In this document: positions 9,170-17,560 of the stretch, piece after piece
How positions within the stretch are numbered: the stretch's first letter is position 1
Layout of the letters: every line of letters starts with the position of its first letter
The notes under the pieces: model-generated
The model's database searches: none
Seen by the model: the letters and a program-made list of their open reading frames with translations, nothing else
Told to the model about the DNA's origin: nothing
Program-made: the position numbers and the translations under genes
From: Oligoflexia bacterium
GTDB lineage: Bacteria > Bdellovibrionota > UBA1018
NCBI GenBank assembly: GCA_014378465.1
Contig: JACMNQ010000082.1
Coordinates: 53,853-117,852 of the forward strand
DNA length: 64,000 nucleotides
Direction of reading: 5' to 3'

Positions 9170-11363
9170 CGGAAATCTTCAACGTTTTTTTCTTCATTTT
9201 CTTTTTGAACTTCCCGGGTTCACTTGAGCCCGCTTCCGGGCTGGAAGCAGATGCGCCGCGAATGCTCTTGCGCTCTCGACGTCCAAGCCAGCGCTGAGCG
9301 AGAAGGGCGGTCAGCTTGTTCACGAGCCCGAACTTCTTGCGTGCCTTCGCTTCCTCGAGGCAGGCCAGACTCCAGGCCTGCGCTGGCGCTCCTCGGGGCT
9401 TGAAGGGAGCTTCGGCATCGAAAAGTTCGGCAATGTGGCCTCGAATCGGCATTCTTTCGAGCGCCTTGTCGTCAAACATCTTGCGGGCGAGTGTTTTGCG
9501 CCCCTGCAGTTCACCGCGCTTTCCCAGTCGTGATCTTGCCATTTCGAAGTGTCCTCCCAGCCAGCCCCACGCGGGACCCTGATGATAAGCCATGTCGCGT
9601 TCTTCCTGAGAGCCGCAGCACTCCGGTCGATATCGCGAATCTTTCGGTTCAAGCGTCCGCAGGCCCACAGGCGTCCAAAGAGTTTCATAGATTTGAGTGA
9701 AGTCTCGCAGGAGGCTCTCCTCATCCTGCAGAGCAAGCGACGGCGCCAGCGGGATGCTGTGAAGAAAGATCCGGTTGGGCCGCTCCTCTTCATGGGTTGA
9801 ATTCAGGACAGCGCGTCCCAGACGCTCAAGTTCCTGCCAGTTCTCGGTCGAGTCATACGGAGATTTTTCATCCGCCCAGAGGGCCTGAAGGCAACGGGCC
9901 TGAAACCAGAGCGCGTTGATTTCAGGAAGCACTCCTGTGCGCGGAGTGACCGGAGCGCCTTCGAAACGAGCGTCCATCCAAGTCGTGTGGGCTTCAGTCA
10001 CTTCCAGAAGGGCATCCGCATTCAGCTTCAGAAAAGGGTGACGCCCGGCCTGAATGGAATCAATCGCCAGATTCAGTAAGGAAACATAGCGCTTCTGAAA
10101 CTCCAGGGATGGGTCAAGCCCAGGGGTGATTTTGCGACTGGAGGTCCTGGATCGAGCCTTCTCCCGATCTGCGAGAGTCAGTTGCCAGAGTGCCGCCAGT
10201 GAATGGCACCACCACAGAGTGGCGTCTGAAGACTCCCACTGATGACTCCCCTCTTTCTCAATGAGATTGGGAAGCATACCGACTTTCTGAATCCATTCGC
10301 CCCAGCGCCCGAGAACTTCATGAGCCCAGTCCCAGACTTCAGTCTCGGAACCACCGGCCCCAAGCCACGCTGCCACGAGTCCCGGCAGAGAAACGAAAGT
10401 GTCCCGACCCCATTCGCCAAACCATGGGTACCCGGCCACGATGCCTGCCGGACGCGTGAGAATGAAATCCTGAGCGGCAAAGGAGGGCGGGCTCTTTCCT
10501 TCAGGTTCAGGGGAGGAAATGTAGTGAGTCACATCAGCCGGATCCTCTGAAACCAGGAACCCCAACTCCGTCAGTTCGGAGGACCTGGAAGCATTGAAAT
10601 CCAACTTGAACTCGCCGGCCGAGTGGAGATCTTCCCGATCCTGATAACCCCTCAGGCTCTCTTCGGGGTAGAAGAAATTTCGGTACCACAACGGCTCTTC
10701 CTGCCAGTGCCACGGTCCCTTCATTCCGAGATGAACTTCGTTCCCGGAACCCGCGGTGATTTTCACGACACCTCCGGCGCTGCCCGCTGAAGTTCTGTGC
10801 AAAGTCCAAAGCTGGCCACCCGTTGCGTGAAGATCGCGCAGAGCGAAGAACGGACGAAGCCTGAGCAAGGGAAGCTGCGCGCGAAGTGCCGACGCTGAAC
10901 TGACTTTGGCTTTCGATCTGGACTTCGCTTTCACTTTCGACTTCGGCTTCGGCTTCCCACCGGGTTTCATTTCAAATTCAAAAACAAGCGCGATCCCCCC
11001 TGGCGAGCGCGCCTGCACCCGGAGAGTCAAAATCCCCTCAGGAAGCCTCCAGGTCCACGTCGGATGAGGCTGCTGCATGAAGTCCGCACTGACGGCTGGG
11101 TGGATGATCGGCACGGGAGCTGCGCCGCCAGTTCCGTTACCCGAGTAGATATGAGGCCAAAGTGCCTGCTCGCCCCAGTGAAGTTCAATGTCCGTCAGGA
11201 AATTGAGTTCCGATCGCCCCGCCACTCCCGAATAGAAAGAATGGTACTTGCGGGTCCTGAAACCCTGTGGCGTTCCCATGGCAAAGGCGCCCCGTTGATC
11301 GGTCACCAGCCATTCGGATGAAGCGGTGGAGAGTTCGGCTGCAGGCTTGGACTTTTCAATCAT
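9153..11363 (-). CDS. Glycogen debranching enzyme (amylo-alpha-1,6-glucosidase, GDE type)
   Basis: This 736-residue protein has the GDE architecture: an N-terminal beta domain (residues ~1-280) and a C-terminal (alpha/alpha)6 barrel that hydrolyses alpha-1,6 branch stubs. Family motifs are LVTDQRGAFAMGTPQGFRTR near the start, GYPWFGEWGRDTFVSLPGL, PEINALWFQARCLQAL and AYHQGPAWGWLGGHF. A Lys/Ser/Pro-rich linker (residues ~139-158) and a basic C-terminal tail are unusual additions. It is the first gene of the leftward glucan operon; the promoter should lie in 11364-11500. No export signal is seen. Confidence 0.87.
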   Translation of the reverse strand: MIEKSKPAAELSTASSEWLVTDQRGAFAMGTPQGFRTRKYHSFYSGVAGRSELNFLTDIELHWGEQALWPHIYSGNGTGGAAPVPIIHPAVSADFMQQPHPTWTWRLPEGILTLRVQARSPGGIALVFEFEMKPGGKPKPKSKVKAKSRSKAKVSSASALRAQLPLLRLRPFFALRDLHATGGQLWTLHRTSAGSAGGVVKITAGSGNEVHLGMKGPWHWQEEPLWYRNFFYPEESLRGYQDREDLHSAGEFKLDFNASRSSELTELGFLVSEDPADVTHYISSPEPEGKSPPSFAAQDFILTRPAGIVAGYPWFGEWGRDTFVSLPGLVAAWLGAGGSETEVWDWAHEVLGRWGEWIQKVGMLPNLIEKEGSHQWESSDATLWWCHSLAALWQLTLADREKARSRTSSRKITPGLDPSLEFQKRYVSLLNLAIDSIQAGRHPFLKLNADALLEVTEAHTTWMDARFEGAPVTPRTGVLPEINALWFQARCLQALWADEKSPYDSTENWQELERLGRAVLNSTHEEERPNRIFLHSIPLAPSLALQDEESLLRDFTQIYETLWTPVGLRTLEPKDSRYRPECCGSQEERDMAYHQGPAWGWLGGHFEMARSRLGKRGELQGRKTLARKMFDDKALERMPIRGHIAELFDAEAPFKPRGAPAQAWSLACLEEAKARKKFGLVNKLTALLAQRWLGRRERKSIRGASASSPEAGSSEPGKFKKKMKKKTLKISGAVGL

Positions 11364-11777
11364 GGTAGGTCCGCTTCAGTTTGAACAGGGTTGAAAAATG
11401 GGTTCGGGCAGAGAAAACTGGATCCTCATCATTACGGGTTCCTGCCGGACGGTAGTGCTCCACCAGGCTGCATCGGTAAAAACTGCAAAGGCCAGACCGC
11501 ACCTTCGTGCAATCCGTCCTTCTCGCAGGACAGCTCCAGTGGCCTAACCAACCGAGAAAATTGAAGTAATAGAGCTCCCCCAGCCTTCTCACTTCGTGCC
11601 TTGGGAGAGGGGCCAAGTGCAGAAAGCAGACTGCAATTTGAGCTTGGGCAGTTCGCTTTGTCGAGGAAAAGGGTTGAAACGGAACGGTTTTTCCTCTATC
11701 AAAGTCAACGAACCGGCATGTCATCATAGGGTCCTGCATGAGCAGCCTCTCACCGCCGGTGATCGAAGGAATTTTCA
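11364..11777. other. Non-coding gap with divergent promoters and rpsT leader structures
   Basis: This 414-base gap separates the leftward glucan operon from rpsT and must hold both promoters. No tRNA, SRP RNA or believable protein was recognised on either strand. Two structures lie in the rpsT leader: GAGGAAAA (11663-11670) pairs with TTTTCCTC (11689-11696), and TCACC-GCC-GGTGA (11751-11763) forms a small stem directly upstream of the rpsT ribosome-binding site. Autoregulation of S20 through its own leader is known in enterobacteria; whether these stems serve that here is inference. Confidence 0.4.
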
Positions 11778-12074
11778 ATGGCAAATACACTCACTTCTGC
11801 AAAGCGCGCGCGTCAGGCAGAAAAACGCAAGGAACGTAACACGATCGTTCGCAGCTCTACCCGCACCGCAATCCGTGGCGCCATGGATGCTCTCAAGAAC
11901 GCAGCCGATGCCCAGGCTAAAGACGCTTACAACGCCGCTGTCAAAGCGCTCAGCAAAGCGGCTTCCAAAGGTGCGATCCCCAAGGGCCGCGCTTCCCGCA
12001 AGATCAGCCGTTTGACTCTTCTTGCAAAGAAGATCAAGCCAGGCGCAGTGCAGTCCCCAAAGCTCACGAAGTAA
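11778..12074 (+). CDS. rpsT: Ribosomal protein bS20
   Basis: A 98-residue small-subunit protein that binds 16S rRNA early in 30S assembly. It begins MANTLTSAKRARQAEKRKER and is Lys/Arg/Ala-rich throughout, with the typical S20 helical-bundle pattern ending in GRASRKISRLTLLAKK. Length is a little over the usual 86-90 because of a Pro/Lys tail. A GAAGGAA ribosome-binding site sits nine bases before the ATG. It is monocistronic, with a terminator hairpin 48 bases after the stop. Confidence 0.96.
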   Translation: MANTLTSAKRARQAEKRKERNTIVRSSTRTAIRGAMDALKNAADAQAKDAYNAAVKALSKAASKGAIPKGRASRKISRLTLLAKKIKPGAVQSPKLTK

Positions 12075-12121
12075 TTTCAAGAGCCACGTTCGCGAAGCGA
12101 TTCGCAGCGATTCAGAATTTG

Positions 12122-12154
12122 AAAAGGCCGGGGGACAGATCCTTCGGCCTTTTT
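12122..12154 (+). terminator. Intrinsic, probably bidirectional terminator after rpsT
   Basis: AAAAGGCCG (12122-12130) and CGGCCTTTT (12145-12154) form a nine-pair stem with a 14-base loop, followed on the plus strand by T residues. Because the left arm starts with an A-run, the same hairpin offers a U-tract to transcripts coming from holA on the minus strand. It lies between the convergent genes rpsT and holA. Confidence 0.8.
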
Positions 12155-12194
12155 CAGTTTCACGAACTTGAAATCACGACACGCAATTCAAACC

Positions 12195-13211
12195 TCAGCT
12201 GCAGAACCGGACCACGAGGTCAGTCCAGAGACCGAGCGAGAGACGCTGAGTCTGTTTGATCCCGAAATCCAGTTCAGCGAGTGCGCTCTGCAGGTCCACC
12301 GCATCGGCCATGGACCAGGTCCGCGACCAGCGCTTGAAACGATCCAGCATGAACGGACTCAGTTTCACTTCTCGCGAGTTTCTTTCACGGTCCGAGATCA
12401 CGAGCGAAAGAAAACGCGCATTCCAGGCGAGAAGTCCCAGAAGCGGGAGCGATTGATCCGGATGATCCGCGAAACTTTCAATCGCGTGAAGGGACGTCTT
12501 GAGCTGACGCGTGAAAAAAGCTTCCAGAAAGGAGTCTCCTCCCAGCTCCGGGCCCACTCCTCCCTGAATCACCGCTGCCGCATCCTGGGCGCTTTCGGGA
12601 CCCAGGGCGCTCTGGGCGAGCGAGTACTTCTCCAGCTCCTGGTCAATGATGTCCAGACTCCACGGATCGAGAAAACGCATCTGGGCGCCGAGCTCCGGCG
12701 AAATCTCGAGGCCCTTTCTGCGCACAAGGTAGGTGATCCAGGCATCGCGTTCTTCTTCGGGGATCTCATCACAGGGAACGACTGCGGCCTGTTCAACGAG
12801 GACTTTGGAAAATTTCTTGCGGCCGTCGAGATCCTTCGAAAGAAAGACGCAGACGCTGCTGAGTTCTTCCTTCGTCACCCGGGGACCGAGGAGTTGCGTG
12901 AGAATATCCGCTTCCTTCAGAAGATGAGCGTCCCGCACGATGATCAGGCGCGTGCCCCCACCGAGAGAGAGGCTCTGAGCCGCGTCGAGCACGCGGGAAG
13001 CGTTGACTTCAGACGCATCCAGCAGCTCCTCATTGAAGCTGCTGGCGAAACTCTGCGCAGCCGCGTCCGCGGTCTCGCCGAGTACGGCTTTTCGAATGCG
13101 CTTGAGGAGTTCCCGCGATTTCATCTGTTCCTGGCCGTGTAGCCAGTACACCGGCCAGAGCTGTCCCGCTTCGAGTTCCTTCTGGACGACTTTGGGTTCA
13201 AGTCTGGGCAT
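12195..13211 (-). CDS. holA: DNA polymerase III delta subunit
   Basis: HolA opens the beta sliding clamp as part of the clamp-loader complex. The 338-residue length matches the family. Recognisable parts are PVYWLHGQEQMKSRELLKRI at the N-terminus, RLIIVRDAHLLKEAD, the FLSKDLDGRKKFSKVL stretch and the C-terminal helical collar with GLLAWNARFLSLV. The gene follows lptE with a one-base overlap (TGATG), the same order as the lptE-holA neighbourhood of enterobacteria. It terminates towards rpsT at a shared hairpin. Confidence 0.86.
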   Translation of the reverse strand: MPRLEPKVVQKELEAGQLWPVYWLHGQEQMKSRELLKRIRKAVLGETADAAAQSFASSFNEELLDASEVNASRVLDAAQSLSLGGGTRLIIVRDAHLLKEADILTQLLGPRVTKEELSSVCVFLSKDLDGRKKFSKVLVEQAAVVPCDEIPEEERDAWITYLVRRKGLEISPELGAQMRFLDPWSLDIIDQELEKYSLAQSALGPESAQDAAAVIQGGVGPELGGDSFLEAFFTRQLKTSLHAIESFADHPDQSLPLLGLLAWNARFLSLVISDRERNSREVKLSPFMLDRFKRWSRTWSMADAVDLQSALAELDFGIKQTQRLSLGLWTDLVVRFCS

Positions 13212-13909
13212 CAGAACATCGCCAGCATGGATTCGTTCACATCGCCCATCATTCCTGAAGCGATGTCCCGTAGCGCCCGATCAAATTCACTTTCATTGAT
13301 CAAGGGTGAAGTCGTGCCGAATTCATCCTTCTGATTGTTTCCGGGAAAGCGCTTGACCCTCGAGAAGGCGGCATTCCAGAGCACGCTTCCCGCAGCGGTC
13401 TTGACCGGAAAACGAGAAGTCTCCCGTGCGCTCGCCACAGGGGCCCCGGCAGCCGATGCGGAGAGCTCAAGTGCATGAGTGCGCGTGAGTTTGAAGTCAC
13501 ATGCCAGGATGGCCTGATATTCGGTGGCGACCGTGATTTCAATCGTTGGACGATTGGTGGGGTAAATCGAATTGGACGAAGTGCCCGCCGTGATTCCGTA
13601 AGTCGCACTCCTGATGGTGCCTCCGAGCACTGCATCCGCTTCCTCCGGCCTCTGCACGACACTCACCCGCCGATTGGAAGCCAGCGAGCGGACGAGTTCA
13701 TTATAAAGCAGATTTTCAACACCGGGTTTATAAGAATTGTTCACGAGCGGTGAAACGAAAACTTTTCGGACCCCCTGCCGAACCAGCGCGGGATTTTGGG
13801 AATTCTGCAAAGTGTACCCACACCCCGGTACCGCCAAAATCAGAGCCAGAGTGCTGCAAGCGCATCGCGTTAAAAAATTGGGCGAATGAACGAAGGAAAG
13901 GTGACTCAT
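13211..13909 (-). CDS. lptE: LptE-like LPS-assembly lipoprotein
   Basis: An outer-membrane lipoprotein that would plug LptD and deliver LPS to the cell surface. From ATG 13909 there is a signal peptide with an Ala/Leu core ending in a lipobox (VPGC) at about residue 30, followed by GYTLQNSQNP, VRKVFVSPLVNNSYKPGVENLLYNEL and an ADAVLGGTI strand, all LptE-like. A longer frame extends to 14110, but its extra residues look non-coding. The upstream Shine-Dalgarno is weak. Adjacency to holA supports the call. The C-terminal ~60 residues are less conserved. Confidence 0.75.
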   Translation of the reverse strand: MSHLSFVHSPNFLTRCACSTLALILAVPGCGYTLQNSQNPALVRQGVRKVFVSPLVNNSYKPGVENLLYNELVRSLASNRRVSVVQRPEEADAVLGGTIRSATYGITAGTSSNSIYPTNRPTIEITVATEYQAILACDFKLTRTHALELSASAAGAPVASARETSRFPVKTAAGSVLWNAAFSRVKRFPGNNQKDEFGTTSPLINESEFDRALRDIASGMMGDVNESMLAMF

Positions 13910-13978
13910 GTGAGGCCAAAAGAACCATTCTGAGCACTCCTTTGGCAAGCACGAAGTTTTGTGAGATACCGCTCTGGC

Positions 13979-14293
13979 ATGGCCTTCAACAACCTCATGG
14001 ATATTCTGAAGCGGGTCCAGTCCAGGTATCCCGCTTTCGGTCAACGACTCGAAGAAGCCGAAGCGCTCGGTCGGTGGGATATTGCAGTCGGCCAAGGCAT
14101 TGCCAAGCATTCACGGGCGATCAAAGTGGTGGACGCCGTTCTCTGGGTCGAAGTGGATCACTCCATCTGGAAATCAGAACTGCACCACCGCAAAAGACAA
14201 ATCCTCGAAATTCTGAATCAAGGGAGGAAAGACCATGAGATTCTCAAGGATCTTTTTTTCATCGATTCGAGGCCAGGCTTTAAATCCCGATAA
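13979..14293 (+). CDS. DciA-like protein (DUF721)
   Basis: A ~104-residue protein of the DUF721/DciA family, the ancestral loader or recruiter of the replicative helicase DnaB. The KH-like pattern is visible: RWDIAVGQGIAKHSRAIKV, then VLWVEVDHSIWKSELHHRK and a closing ILEILNQ. ATG 13979 was preferred; a GTG at 13961 would add six residues. It is divergent from lptE with about 70 bases between them. Its position next to the DNA polymerase clamp-loader gene holA is compatible with a replication role. Confidence 0.72.
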   Translation: MAFNNLMDILKRVQSRYPAFGQRLEEAEALGRWDIAVGQGIAKHSRAIKVVDAVLWVEVDHSIWKSELHHRKRQILEILNQGRKDHEILKDLFFIDSRPGFKSR

Positions 14294-14382
14294 TGATCAA
14301 GCGCTGAGTGTCCCGGCCCGGGTGTTGCATTCCCCCGGCCTTCCCAACCGTCTTCAATCTGAACTACAACCTGAGGTCCTTC

Positions 14383-14940
14383 ATGAAAAAGCTCTCCGTC
14401 CTGTCGCTTCTTGTTTTCCTGTTCACCGTCACCGCGATGACTGCACCGATGGTCAAAGCCGCATCTCGTGGAGCCAGCGCCACCTCCGGACGACTGGGCC
14501 TCGGAGCGATGCTTGGAGATCCGACGACTCTCACTTTCAAATACTGGCTTTCCTCCAGTACCGCATTCGACGGTCACATCGGCTCTTCCTTCGGAGACAG
14601 CGGCGTCGTCATGGGAGATTACCTCTGGCATTTCACGGGCTCCGTCGGATCCTTGACCAACGGCAAGGTCAGCAGCAATTTTTTGCCCTACATCGGCCTC
14701 GGTGGCGTGCTCTTCTTCAATGCGGACAACGACAACCGTCACGGCATCTTCTATGACAGCAATGGACGAAGTTTCGGACGCAACAGCGCAGCCTTCGGAG
14801 CGCGCGTTCCTTTCGGAATCGAGTACCTGGCTGATTCAATCCCCTTCGGATTTTTTCTGGAATTGACTCCGGGAATCACGATCGTTCCGCGCATCGTTGG
14901 CTTCTTTCAAGCCGGTATCGGCGCGCGCTTCTACTTCTGA
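14383..14940 (+). CDS. Outer-membrane beta-barrel protein
   Basis: A ~185-residue exported protein. ATG 14383 follows a GAGG motif and starts a clear signal peptide (MKKLSVLSLLVFLFTVTAM, cleavage after VKA). The mature protein alternates hydrophobic and Gly/Ser-rich strands (LGLGAMLGDPTTLTFKYWL, FLPYIGLGGVLFF) and ends in GIGARFYF, a terminal aromatic typical of BAM-inserted barrels. This suggests an eight-strand barrel. Function is unknown. Confidence 0.7.
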   Translation: MKKLSVLSLLVFLFTVTAMTAPMVKAASRGASATSGRLGLGAMLGDPTTLTFKYWLSSSTAFDGHIGSSFGDSGVVMGDYLWHFTGSVGSLTNGKVSSNFLPYIGLGGVLFFNADNDNRHGIFYDSNGRSFGRNSAAFGARVPFGIEYLADSIPFGFFLELTPGITIVPRIVGFFQAGIGARFYF

Positions 14941-14974
14941 TCCGTTTCAGATTCGTGAACTGCCTCAGCCGCGG

Positions 14975-15535
14975 CTAGTGACCCCTGGTCAGTCGCAGAA
15001 CGCAGATCAGGCTGACGATCATTCCGAGAATCAACGCGAAGAGGAGGCCCTTCAGAAAGGAAGGGCTTTCCACTCGGGATCGGTTCAGATCCAGAGCACG
15101 CTGAGCGTTTGAGGCTCTGGCGCCGGTGACGGAGCCCGTGTGCATCTGTGAGCCCGTCATCTGAGGCGGATGTCCACGGTCAGGATGTTTGCCCGAAACA
15201 CTTTCGGGCTTCAGTTCGTGACTCGGAGAATTTGAATGGGGAGGGGGTGCGGCATGAGGAGGTGCCGCGACGATTTTTTCAGTGGCCGTGGCGGTTTCAG
15301 TCTCCGTCTCCGTTTCAGTGGACTCTTCGGAATCCAGAGGCTTGGGAAGAATCCCGAGATGCCGACTCACTTCTTCACTTTCGTGAAGATAGATCCAATA
15401 TCCATTGGCCGGGCAGATCTCGTCCTGGAGGACCAGCCCTCCGTTTTGAATTTTTTCGCACAGCGCGAGCCGTGGCAGCGGGCCCATGATGTGGTTCTTT
15501 GAAGTGCGGATGAGCCAGAGATGCTGATCAGTCAT
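14975..15535 (-). CDS. GYF_2-like domain protein with C-terminal membrane anchor
   Basis: The first ~55 residues (WLIRTSKNHIMGPLPRL ... GYWIYLHESEEV) resemble the GYF_2/DUF4339 fold, a small peptide-binding module. A Thr/Glu repeat (TETETETETATATE) and a Pro/His-rich linker follow, then one transmembrane helix near the C-terminus (LLFALILGMIVSLICVL). The start overlaps the mlaF stop by four bases, so the two are co-translated. A cytosolic sensor domain tethered to the inner membrane is the simplest reading. A similar module occurs in the PilZ protein at 22.7-23.8 kb. Confidence 0.6.
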   Translation of the reverse strand: MTDQHLWLIRTSKNHIMGPLPRLALCEKIQNGGLVLQDEICPANGYWIYLHESEEVSRHLGILPKPLDSEESTETETETETATATEKIVAAPPHAAPPPHSNSPSHELKPESVSGKHPDRGHPPQMTGSQMHTGSVTGARASNAQRALDLNRSRVESPSFLKGLLFALILGMIVSLICVLRLTRGH

Positions 15536-16326
15536 GTGGCCGTGAGCGCATCCACCGTGCGCTGTTCCGCTTTCAAAAAGGCCTGGATCGCCGGATGCTC
15601 CGCTTTACGAAACTCTTTCGGAGTTCCCCAGAACACGATCTCTCCTTTGTGCAGAAAGGCGATCTGATCCGCCAGCAACAGGGCCGACGGGATATCATGA
15701 CTGATCACGATCGAAGTCAGGCCAAGTTCACGCTTGAGAGTCTCGATCAGTTCATCCACCGTCGTGCGAGTGACGGGGTCCAGGCCCGTCGTGGGTTCGT
15801 CATAGAGCAGAATGGCCGGATGGCGAATGATCGCGCGAGCCAGAGCCACGCGTTTCTTCATTCCACCTGAGAGTTCGTTCGGAAATTTATCGTACCCTTC
15901 GGGCATCCCGAGGACGCTCAGGGCTCGTTTGACTTCGTCAGAGATTTCCTGCTCGGTCATCTTGGTGTGCTCACGCAGCGGAAATGCGACATTTTCAAAG
16001 ATCGTCATGTCGTCAAAGAGTGCTGCATTCTGAAAGAGCATGCCGAAATGCAGGCGCTGCTGAGAAAGCTCCTTGCCGGTCAGAGTGGCCATGTCCTTGC
16101 CTTCGACCCACACGGAGCCGGAATCCGGGCGAAGAAGCCCGAGGATGTGCTTCAAGGTCACTGACTTGCCGGCGCCCGAGGAGCCCAGGATGTAAGTCAG
16201 TTTGCCTGCCGGGAAATCCAGATTGACTCCCTTGAGGACCTGATCCCGGCCGCCACGAAAAGATTTGAAAACGTTTTCGAGCCGGATCGTGCCCTTGCGG
16301 CTGGAGAGTGTCGAAGCTTCAACCAT
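15532..16326 (-). CDS. mlaF: ABC transporter ATPase, MlaF type
   Basis: A 264-residue ABC ATPase of the Mla/Mce lipid-transport class. It has Walker A GSSGAGKS, a Q-loop in FGMLFQNAALFDDMT, signature LSGGMKKRVALARA, Walker B ILLYDEPTTGLDP and a switch His in VISHDIPSAL. The NAALFDDMTIFENVAFPL wording is diagnostic of MlaF. The usual neighbours (MlaE permease, MlaD/MCE protein) are not adjacent; instead it sits between alr (8-base overlap) and a GYF-membrane protein. The permease must be elsewhere or replaced. Confidence 0.85.
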   Translation of the reverse strand: MVEASTLSSRKGTIRLENVFKSFRGGRDQVLKGVNLDFPAGKLTYILGSSGAGKSVTLKHILGLLRPDSGSVWVEGKDMATLTGKELSQQRLHFGMLFQNAALFDDMTIFENVAFPLREHTKMTEQEISDEVKRALSVLGMPEGYDKFPNELSGGMKKRVALARAIIRHPAILLYDEPTTGLDPVTRTTVDELIETLKRELGLTSIVISHDIPSALLLADQIAFLHKGEIVFWGTPKEFRKAEHPAIQAFLKAEQRTVDALTAT

Positions 16327-17560
16327 AGATCCTTTTTACCCTTCTTGAAACAGAAGTCAAAAGTTCATAAGGAATCGTGTTCGCGGCTCTTGCCTGAATC
16401 CACGGATCCATTTCGGGCCCGAGCACCTGAGCCCACTCTCCAACTTTTGTCTGAGGTGAACATTCAATCGCTCCGAGGTCCATGCTGACGATACCCAGAA
16501 ATTTCTGAAGCCGCTGATTTAATAACGCATGGCCTGAGTTTCCGAGGGCCCGGTTCAAGCCATCGGCATAGCCAGCGGACACGAGTGCCACATGAACCGC
16601 TTCTTCCTTCTGCCCTTTTTTAGGCCCCGGAACTTTGAAAGTGCCCGAATAACCGAGGGACTCCCCAACTTTGAGCCTGCGAGTCATGATCACTGAAACT
16701 TTGAGGGTCATCACTGCAGTCAACCCGCGCGCAGGCGCTCCCTGCCAGGGCGGAACGCCGTAGAGCGAGATGCCGGGCCTGACGAAATCAGTCATGCCAT
16801 CCAGACCCCAGTACTTCTGATTCCAGACCGCTGAACTGTTGGCGAGGTGAAAAAGTGCGGCTGGACAAACGCTCGAAAACTCACGGCGCAGGGCTTTGAA
16901 GCGGTCGAGCTGCTGAAGACTCAAAGCATGTGTCGGGTCCTCGCCCATGGCGAGGTGAGAGCCCACTCCTTCGGGCTGGGAGTCTCCCGGGAGCGCTTTG
17001 AGGGACCTGATCACCTGAGAGGAGAACGCGGGGTTGATGCCGAGTCGATTCATCCCGGTATTGAATTTCAGATGGTAAGGGATTCGTCCCGGCCATCCGC
17101 CCTTCAGAAATCGAGTCCAGTCCTCATCCGATCCGATGATCGGAGTCAGACCGTAAGCTTCACAGAAATGGCCTTTTTCTTCAGTCCAGGGCACACAGCC
17201 CGAAACGATGACGATCTTGAGATTTCTCGCTTCGGGACCGAGCTCATCGCGCAATTCCTTCGCTTCTTCGAGCGTGGCGACTCCGAACCCGTACAGACCT
17301 TTTTCATCCATCAGATTCTCGGCTGCCCAGACTGCGCCGTGGCCATAAGCATTGGCCTTGATCATGGGCAGAAGCATCTGCTTGGGAACCAGCTCCTGAA
17401 TCGCGCGGTAATTTCCGACCAGAGCCTTGGCGCTGAACTCAGCTATGACCCGAGGGGGGATTTCCAGGGAGGGTCCATCCGGGTCCTGGAGCGACTTTCT
17501 GTTCTGGAGCTTCTTGAGCTTGTCGAGGTTTTTGGCCAGCGGTGAGTTCTGGGGCTTCAT
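16319..17560 (-). CDS. alr: Alanine racemase
   Basis: A PLP enzyme that makes D-alanine for peptidoglycan. The PLP lysine is in MIKANAYGHG (Lys68 from the chosen start); KFNTGMNRLG, RPGISLYGV, VSAGYADGLNRALG and VSMDLGAI mark the rest of the fold III barrel and C-terminal domain. From ATG 17560 the protein is ~413 residues, with about 37 extra residues before the usual start of the family. Those extra codons lie entirely inside the upstream sensor gene, giving a 122-base overlap. No later ATG, GTG or TTG was found before the catalytic domain begins. Confidence 0.86.
   Translation of the reverse strand: MKPQNSPLAKNLDKLKKLQNRKSLQDPDGPSLEIPPRVIAEFSAKALVGNYRAIQELVPKQMLLPMIKANAYGHGAVWAAENLMDEKGLYGFGVATLEEAKELRDELGPEARNLKIVIVSGCVPWTEEKGHFCEAYGLTPIIGSDEDWTRFLKGGWPGRIPYHLKFNTGMNRLGINPAFSSQVIRSLKALPGDSQPEGVGSHLAMGEDPTHALSLQQLDRFKALRREFSSVCPAALFHLANSSAVWNQKYWGLDGMTDFVRPGISLYGVPPWQGAPARGLTAVMTLKVSVIMTRRLKVGESLGYSGTFKVPGPKKGQKEEAVHVALVSAGYADGLNRALGNSGHALLNQRLQKFLGIVSMDLGAIECSPQTKVGEWAQVLGPEMDPWIQARAANTIPYELLTSVSRRVKRIYG

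Noticed and set aside
11364..11777. SRP RNA, tRNA or small protein gene upstream of rpsT
   Set aside because: No GGAAGCAGCC-type SRP core, no tRNA arms with T-loop, and translated frames look random.
13910..14110. Longer LptE-like protein starting at 14110
   Set aside because: The added sequence has no export features and places the lipoprotein signal internally; it also overlaps the divergent DUF721 gene.
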